A stretch of DNA of 16,452 nt from positions 1-16,452 of the forward strand of contig CALMBS010000181.1 of NCBI GenBank assembly GCA_937860285.1, in the 5' to 3' direction. Below, one piece after another: positions 12,711 to 16,452 of the stretch (position 1 is its first letter; every line of letters begins with the position of its first letter). The notes under the pieces were generated by a model that did not search any database, was not told the DNA's origin, and worked only from the letters and a program-made list of their open reading frames with translations. This DNA comes from an uncultured Chloroflexota bacterium. Its GTDB lineage: Bacteria > Chloroflexota > Dehalococcoidia > UBA2247 > RBG-13-53-26. A program made the translations under genes and the position numbers.

Positions 12711-12819
12711 CTGTACCTCCTGTCCTGTCCGAAGACTCCCGAGAGTGTAGCCCCCCCATGTTGGAATGGCATTAGAGGACTGTTGGAAACGCGTTGGAAA
12801 GGGGTGTTCCGGCGCGAGG

Positions 12820-12828
12820 TGCTACAAT
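12820..12828 (+). promoter_or_regulatory. Extended -10 promoter of the coiled-coil gene
   Basis: TGCTACAAT is an extended -10 one base from consensus, with no good -35. The predicted start near 12835 leaves a leader of only about ten bases, nearly all of it the GGGAGGT ribosome site. Confidence 0.6.
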
Positions 12829-12844
12829 GGGGGTGGGAGGTGCC

Positions 12845-13132
12845 ATGGATACCGAGGCTAAGATCAAGTACGACCGGATCATGGCGGAGGCCAGGGTGAA
12901 GTGCGACAACCTCAAGAAGGAAGCCAAACTGAAGAGCGAGGCGGCCAAGGATGAGGCGGAGGCCAGGTGCAAGGGCGTCAAGGCCGAGGCGGAGGCGAAG
13001 TGCAAGGGTATCAAGGCCGAGGCTGAGGCCAGGAGCAAGGGCATAATGAAGGAAGCAGATGCCCAGTGCAAGAGCGTCATGCGCGACGCCGACGCCGAGT
13101 GGAAGAACGCCATGCTTGAGGCGAAGAAGTAG
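12845..13132 (+). CDS. Hendecad-repeat coiled-coil protein
   Basis: From residue 9 onward the 95-residue protein is eight consecutive 11-residue repeats beginning at Y9, C20, S31, C42, C53, S64, C75 and W86, with the pattern C/S-K-G-I/V-K-x-E-A-E-A-K/R. Eleven-residue periodicity forms right-handed or amphipathic helices as in group 3 LEA proteins and some membrane-coating coiled coils. It is almost charge balanced (24 Lys/Arg, 20 Asp/Glu), and Cys recurs at the first repeat position in four units. The repeat is also visible in the DNA (33-base units near 12949-13050), so it grew by duplication. The ATG at 12845 has GGGAGGT three bases upstream; the longer frame from 12794 would cross the -10. 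The basic protein follows eight bases downstream. Confidence 0.75.
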   Translation: MDTEAKIKYDRIMAEARVKCDNLKKEAKLKSEAAKDEAEARCKGVKAEAEAKCKGIKAEAEARSKGIMKEADAQCKSVMRDADAEWKNAMLEAKK

Positions 13133-13140
13133 CGCCGGCC

Positions 13141-13371
13141 GTGGGGCGAAGAAGGAGAAAGGGGCGCGTGGGCCGCAGCCTGGCCCGGGTGGGGAAGGAA
13201 GCCGCCGGCACCGTGGTGGCGGCGCTGGGCCTGGTGCCCGGTGTGGGTACGGCCCTCGGTGTGCTGGACACCTCGAGAAGGGCGACCAGGACGGCCCGGG
13301 CCACGGCGCGGGTGGGGAAGGCCCTGAAGTCCAGTGTCAAACCGAGGCGTCGAAGGTCCAGGCGGCGCTAG
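13141..13371 (+). CDS. Small, very basic protein with glycine-rich hydrophobic core
   Basis: The 76-residue frame starts at GTG 13141, eight bases after the coiled-coil gene. An in-frame GTG at 13168 (67 residues) has an AAGGAG and a G-rich stretch upstream and may be the true start. Both ends are Arg-rich (RRRRK; KPRRRRSRRR), with 24 Lys/Arg against two acidic residues. The middle (about 22-45) is a Gly-spaced hydrophobic segment, GTVVAALGLVPGVGTALGVLD, able to form a membrane hairpin or glycine-zipper helix. No family is recognised. Nucleic-acid binding, membrane association or partnership with the coiled-coil protein are all possible; the sequence does not decide. Confidence 0.55.
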   Translation: MGRRRRKGRVGRSLARVGKEAAGTVVAALGLVPGVGTALGVLDTSRRATRTARATARVGKALKSSVKPRRRRSRRR

Positions 13372-13380
13372 CGCTAGCGC
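13365..13380. repeat. Perfect 16-base palindrome at the end of the basic-protein gene
   Basis: GCGCTAGCGCTAGCGC is its own reverse complement and overlaps the TAG stop (13369-13371). It lies between convergent genes and could form a hairpin, but it has no T run. Confidence 0.6.
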
Positions 13381-13400
13381 GCCCGCCGGTCATCGCCGCG

Positions 13401-13808
13401 TCAGGCGCTCTCCCTGGGGCCCTTCTTCGACAGGTAGTACGTACCCAGCGCGATGGCCACCAGCCGGCCCTCGCACTCCACGCGGGATTCGACCACGGCC
13501 AGGTTGCGCGTCCGCTTGATCAGCCTGGCCTGGGCGGTGAGGACCCCCGACGAAACGGCCGCGATGTAGTTGATCTTCATCTCCAGGGTGGTCAGCCGTT
13601 CGTCCTCGCGCAGGTTCTCGAAGACCGCGTAGCCCATGCTGACATCGGCCATGGTGCTGATGGCCCCTCCGTGCACCGTGCCGTAGACGTTGAGCACGTT
13701 CTCCTCTATCTTCATCTGGCACTGGGGCCCGCCGCCCTCAGGGAAGCTCAATCCCACCAGGCGGGCGAAGGGGCTGGTGACCTCCGGGCGGCGCTTGGCG
13801 GCTGACAT
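13401..13808 (-). CDS. PaaI-type hotdog thioesterase
   Basis: The 135-residue protein matches the PaaI/YdiI thioesterase family, which hydrolyses acyl- or aryl-CoA thioesters. VYGTVHGGAISTMADVSMGYA (41-61) holds the His46-Gly-Gly hotdog signature and Asp55 at the position of the active-site acid, followed by the strands LTTLEMKINYIAAVSSGVLTAQARLIKRTRNLAVVESRV and the closing GRLVAIALGTYYL. Length is normal for a single-domain enzyme. GGGAGG lies eight bases before the ATG. It begins 15 bases after the HEAT-repeat gene on the same strand, so both are probably expressed from the promoter at 14793-14801. The substrate is not known. Confidence 0.88.
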   Translation of the reverse strand: MSAAKRRPEVTSPFARLVGLSFPEGGGPQCQMKIEENVLNVYGTVHGGAISTMADVSMGYAVFENLREDERLTTLEMKINYIAAVSSGVLTAQARLIKRTRNLAVVESRVECEGRLVAIALGTYYLSKKGPRESA

Positions 13809-13823
13809 GTCAACTCCCTCCCG

Positions 13824-14693
13824 TCAGTAGGCCTTCGGCGGTTCTTCCTGGGTGTTGAACCGCCGGCAGATGCTGTCGGCGGCCTTGTAGGCTGCCCAGC
13901 GGACACCCGAGTTGGGGTCCTTGAAGGTCACGGTGAGCGGCCCTATGGCATCGAGGTTTCCCACGTCTCCCAGGGCCCTGGCCGCCGCCCAGCGAACGCT
14001 GGAGCTCTCATCATTGAGCTTGGTCACCAGCGGGCCGGTCGCGCTCTCATCGCCGATCATGCCGATGGCCTCGACGGCCGCCTGGCGCACGGTGGCGTTT
14101 TCGTCCCCCAGCCTGTGGGTGAGCGCGGGCACGCCGCGGGCGTCCTTCATGTGCCCCAGGGCCTCCGCCGCGCACCTCCTCGTGTCCGGGTTGTCGTCGG
14201 CCAGCGCTCTGATGAGGGGGAGAACGGCCGGCTTGCCCGTCTGGACCGCTGCCGTCACCGCCGCCTGGCGGACGTCCGAATAGCCGTCGCGAAGGGCCTT
14301 GACGATGGCATCCACGGCCCTGGCGCTGGCCATCCGGCCCAGGGCCTCTACGGCCGCCTGGCGCACCGTCCAGTCCGGGTCGTCGGCGGCCTCCACCAGG
14401 GGTGCCAGGCCCTTGGCGTCCCCGATCTTCCCCAGGGCCTCGGCCGCGGTCTTGCGGACCCCGGAGTCCTCGTCGGTGAGGGCCTTGATGATGGGCTTGA
14501 CCGCGGTGTCGTCTCCCAGCCGCCCCAGGGCCCTGATGGCGGCCCAGCGGACATCGGGGTTCTTGTCCGTCAAGGCTTCGATCAGCGGGGTGATGGCGGG
14601 CGATCCCATGCTGACCAGGGCCTCGCTGGCGGCGCGCCGGGCCTCCCAGCGGCTGCTGCCGAGGCTGCGCACTAGTTTGTCGATATCCGTCAC
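13824..14693 (-). CDS. HEAT-repeat (PBS lyase-type) scaffold protein
   Basis: The 289-residue protein is made of about nine tandem 31-residue helical repeats, for example VRWAAIRALGRLGDDTAVKPIIKALTDEDSG and VRQAAVEALGRMASARAVDAIVKALRDGYSD, from residue 10 to about 280; the end is a short tail (NTQEEPPKAY). It is a close structural relative of the protein at 3920-5035 but lacks that protein's flexible N-terminus. I chose the GTG at 14693 because GGAGGAGG lies seven bases upstream and repeats begin at once. The open frame continues to 15362, but that part is antisense to the nuclease gene and has no HEAT pattern. Its likely job is binding proteins; the thioesterase that follows is the obvious candidate. 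Confidence 0.85.
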   Translation of the reverse strand: MTDIDKLVRSLGSSRWEARRAASEALVSMGSPAITPLIEALTDKNPDVRWAAIRALGRLGDDTAVKPIIKALTDEDSGVRKTAAEALGKIGDAKGLAPLVEAADDPDWTVRQAAVEALGRMASARAVDAIVKALRDGYSDVRQAAVTAAVQTGKPAVLPLIRALADDNPDTRRCAAEALGHMKDARGVPALTHRLGDENATVRQAAVEAIGMIGDESATGPLVTKLNDESSSVRWAAARALGDVGNLDAIGPLTVTFKDPNSGVRWAAYKAADSICRRFNTQEEPPKAY

Positions 14694-14792
14694 CGCTTGG
14701 CCTCCTCCGTCGGCGGGCCGCGCGACGGCCGGTCGTGGCCATCGCCGGACCGGCGTGCCCGGTCCGGGCCGCCAACCATGTCGGGTATGGCG

Positions 14793-14801
14793 ATTATAGC
14801 A
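14793..14801 (-). promoter_or_regulatory. Extended -10 promoter of the HEAT/thioesterase operon
   Basis: Read on the minus strand the sequence is TGCTATAAT, a perfect extended -10 (TATAAT at 14798-14793) without a clear -35. The start would be near 14786, giving a leader of about 93 bases. Confidence 0.65.
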
Positions 14802-14857
14802 GGTTGAGCGGGATGGAATCCAAGGGCCCCGCCCCGCCGCCCGCGAGCGTCGGTATG

Positions 14858-14866
14858 TGGTAGAAT
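14858..14866 (+). promoter_or_regulatory. Extended -10 promoter of the nuclease gene, nearly leaderless
   Basis: TGGTAGAAT is an extended -10 with one mismatch. It ends ten bases before the ATG at 14877, so the transcript would begin only a few bases before the start codon. No ribosome site is present, which agrees with leaderless or near-leaderless translation. Confidence 0.55.
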
Positions 14867-14876
14867 TACGGCCGAC

Positions 14877-15689
14877 ATGCTGAAGCTGTCCCCCACGTCG
14901 GTGGCTTGCTTCCGCAGCTGCCCGCGGCAGTACCGGTTCCGCTACGTCGACCACCTCGGTGACGAGTACGGCGGGCCGAGGCCGTATTTCACCATGGGAA
15001 ACCACGTGCACGACACGCTGAGGGAGTTCCTGACGGTGGTGCCGCTGGAGCGGCGCAACATGGAGACCATCTCGGCGCTGCTGCGCAAGAACTGGCGGCG
15101 CTACCGGGTGGGCTTCAGGGGCCCGGAGGATGAACGGCGCTGGGCCGAGAAGGCCCTGCGGCAGCTGGCCTCCTTCGTCGCGGACCATGACATCCGGGTC
15201 AGGCCCTACCTGGTGGAGGCCTCCCTGGAGGCCGAGATCACCAGGAGCCTGGTCCTGCAGGTCAGGATCGACCGGGTCGACCTTGAGCCGGATGGCACCC
15301 TCCACATCATCGACTACAAGACCGGCAACACGCCGGACAGCAGTGACTGGACCCAGCTGCACCTGAACGCCCTGGTGCTCTCCCGCCGGGTGCGGTATCC
15401 CGTCTCCAGGGCCTCTTTCATTTACTTGTCCTCGGGCTCGGTGGACACGGTGGCGGTGGGCGGGTCCGTGCTGGACCAGGCCCGGTGGGACCTGCTGCTC
15501 ACCGCCCGGAGCATCGGGGCCGAGAAGCGGTTCAGCCCTCAGCCCGGGGCCGCCTGCCGCCGCTGCGATTTCCGGCCCATCTGCCCGGAGCGGGCCCGGC
15601 GGAGGGGCCAGGCGGAGAAGGCCGGGGCGGTGGTTGGGGAGCCGGCGGGTAGCGGCCTCCCGGAGCAGCCGGCCCTGGCGCTGTGGTGA
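14877..15689 (+). CDS. RecB-family PD-(D/E)XK nuclease with 4-Cys (Fe-S) site
   Basis: The 270-residue protein has the plan of Cas4/AddB-type nucleases. SPTSVACFRSCPRQYRFRY (5-23) is the N-terminal strand with Cys15; GNHVHDTL (41-48) gives the active-site His45; RIDRVD holds Asp132; IIDYKTG gives Asp146 and Lys148. CRRCDFRPIC places Cys227, Cys230 and Cys236, which with Cys15 could bind a 4Fe-4S cluster. It should cut or trim DNA ends with divalent metal. The last 30 residues are Gly/Pro/Ala-rich and probably disordered. No CRISPR array, cas gene or AddA helicase is present in the window, so it is a stand-alone member of the PDDEXK_1 group rather than Cas4 in context. It is monocistronic and divergent from the HEAT operon. 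Confidence 0.88.
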   Translation: MLKLSPTSVACFRSCPRQYRFRYVDHLGDEYGGPRPYFTMGNHVHDTLREFLTVVPLERRNMETISALLRKNWRRYRVGFRGPEDERRWAEKALRQLASFVADHDIRVRPYLVEASLEAEITRSLVLQVRIDRVDLEPDGTLHIIDYKTGNTPDSSDWTQLHLNALVLSRRVRYPVSRASFIYLSSGSVDTVAVGGSVLDQARWDLLLTARSIGAEKRFSPQPGAACRRCDFRPICPERARRRGQAEKAGAVVGEPAGSGLPEQPALALW

Positions 15690-15818
15690 CTGGCAGCGGC
15701 CGGCTGCGACCCAGATCGCATACAGTCATCCAGGCCCCGGGGTACATTACCCATACAGGCGGGTGGCTATGTGCCCCCATTTCAGCACACTAAATCAGGA
15801 AGGAGGAGACAACACAAG

Positions 15819-15974
15819 ATGAAGCTGGTAACGCTCTGCAACTCAGGTGCCTGCTGTCCGGTGGTGAAGATCAAGGACCACCAGGTGGAAATCGGGGAGG
15901 AAGGCAACCTCTGCGTGCTCACCACCGAGCAATGGGAGACCCTTAGGGCCAAGATACTCCAGGGAGAAGCTTAG
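15819..15974 (+). CDS. Small Cys-containing protein, 51 aa
   Basis: The product starts MKLVTLCNSGACCPVVKIKDHQVEIGEEGNLCVLTTEQWETLRAKIL. It has four Cys (7, 12, 13 and about 32) near the N-terminus and middle, a strand-rich first part and a helical end, with no membrane segment. AAGGAGGAG lies 10-12 bases before the ATG, rather far but strong. A longer in-frame reading (from 15771) has no support. I do not recognise a characterised family, though small proteins of this kind (strand, C-CC-P, short helix) are common as conserved hypotheticals. Redox or metal binding is possible. It has a terminator about 100 bases downstream, shared with the convergent zinc-ribbon gene. Confidence 0.65.
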   Translation: MKLVTLCNSGACCPVVKIKDHQVEIGEEGNLCVLTTEQWETLRAKILQGEA

Positions 15975-16073
15975 GTCTTCCGGCCGCTGGCCGGGGCTGC
16001 GGCCACCCGCGGGCAGCCGGCCTGTCCGGCCGCGTCCGGACGAAGCGTCCGCTGGTGAAGCGGTGAAACTGAA

Positions 16074-16099
16074 AGGGGCTGGGTTCAAACCCAGCCCCT
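16074..16099. terminator. Bidirectional terminator between convergent genes
   Basis: AGGGGCTGGGTT (16074-16085) is complementary to AACCCAGCCCCT (16088-16099), giving a stem of ten or more base pairs. On the minus strand it is followed by TTCAGTTT and on the plus strand by CTTCGTGTCT, so it can serve the zinc-ribbon gene and the small Cys protein gene. Confidence 0.65.
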
Positions 16100-16120
16100 C
16101 TTCGTGTCTCGACTAGTTGC

Positions 16121-16435
16121 TTACCGACTGCCGGCAGGCCTGATCCTGTTGAAGCAATCGCTGCAATACACTGGCCGATCGCCCCGCGGCTGGAACGGAA
16201 CCTGTGTCTCCTTGCCGCACTGGGCGCAGATCGTCGGGTACATCTGGCGCCTGGGCCTCATGCTTCCGCCGTCGCCGGAACCTTCGCGGGACGCTCTCCT
16301 GGACTCCCGGCAGGTGAGGCAACGCTTGGGCTCGTTCGTGTAGCCCCTGGATGCGAACATCTCCTGCTCTCTCACCGAGAAGGTGAAGCTGGACCCGCAG
16401 TCGGAACACGTGAGTGTCTTGTCCGCCGTAGCTAT
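16121..16435 (-). CDS. Zinc-ribbon protein with two CxxC pairs (zf-trcl-like), probable ATA start
   Basis: The reading frame encodes ADKTLTCSDCGSSFTFSVRE, then FASRGYTNEPKRCLTCRESR, a basic linker, and CAQCGKETQVPFQPRG with VYCSDC. This is four CxxC pairs, two zinc ribbons; the first closely resembles the zf-trcl family. The first GTG in the frame (16375) would cut off the first CxxC pair, so it cannot be the true start. A very strong AAAGGAGG (16451-16444) lies six bases before ATA at 16435, which would give MATADKTLTC. The only alternative is a start off the window edge, since the frame stays open to 16452. The protein probably binds nucleic acid or protein through zinc; its role is unknown. 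Confidence 0.75.
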   Translation of the reverse strand: MATADKTLTCSDCGSSFTFSVREQEMFASRGYTNEPKRCLTCRESRRASREGSGDGGSMRPRRQMYPTICAQCGKETQVPFQPRGDRPVYCSDCFNRIRPAGSR

Positions 16436-16452
16436 GGATGACCTCCTTTCCC

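Noticed and set aside
14694..15362. 223-residue N-terminal extension of the second HEAT protein frame
   Set aside because: It is antisense to the well-supported nuclease gene, has no HEAT pattern, and a GTG with an ideal ribosome site stands at 14693.
14877..15689. Cas4 as the identity of the RecB-type nuclease
   Set aside because: The motifs allow it, but there is no CRISPR array or other cas gene anywhere in the window.

Overview
This is a GC-rich bacterial window of mostly short operons on both strands. It carries the 3' end of tRNA-Cys, a tRNA-Leu(TAA) and a tRNA-Thr(CGT). The gene set includes a two-CxxC zinc-ribbon protein, two HEAT-repeat proteins, an Fe-S RecB-type nuclease, a dodecin and a glycogen-synthase-like GT4 enzyme. 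This combination fits an uncultured Chloroflexota, perhaps Dehalococcoidia. That placement is inferred from gene content and protein style, not from a marker gene.

Layout. 1-46 is the tRNA-Cys end. 62-1809 (-) runs small membrane protein, DUF4097-like lipoprotein, gamma-glutamylcyclotransferase-like protein; upstream, a strong promoter and an intrinsic terminator enclose a leader of about 90 nt. 2017-2155 is tRNA-Leu with its own near-consensus promoter. 2171-3723 holds three small proteins of unknown function. 3920-5829 (+) is an operon of a HEAT-repeat protein, a small unknown protein and a MaoC-like hotdog hydratase. 5880-8864 (+) is a tandem pair of related DNA methyltransferases, the first fused to an XRE helix-turn-helix, with visibly lower GC and no restriction enzyme. 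8891-9250 is dodecin with promoter and terminator. 9295-11489 (-) is a GT4 glycosyltransferase followed by a GNAT acetyltransferase, behind a consensus promoter and a leader of about 280 nt. 11611-11839 (+) looks like an unclassified structured RNA gene with promoter, a 12-bp long-range closing helix and a terminator. 11879-12082 is tRNA-Thr with its promoter. 12543-12710 (-) is a short single-span membrane protein. 12845-13371 (+) pairs a coiled-coil protein built of 11-residue repeats with a very basic small protein. 13401-14693 (-) is a second HEAT-repeat protein followed by a PaaI-type thioesterase. 14877-15689 (+) is a RecB-family nuclease with four cysteines. 15819-15974 (+) is a small Cys-containing protein, and 16121-16435 (-) a zinc-ribbon protein apparently started by ATA.

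Many genes share one promoter style: an extended -10 of the form TGnTAnAAT, often without a good -35. The most noteworthy items are the methyltransferase pair, the candidate RNA at 11645-11839, the promoter-leader-terminator unit at 1883-2004, the hendecad-repeat/basic protein pair and the likely ATA start of the zinc-ribbon gene. All functional calls come from reading motifs; no database search was possible.
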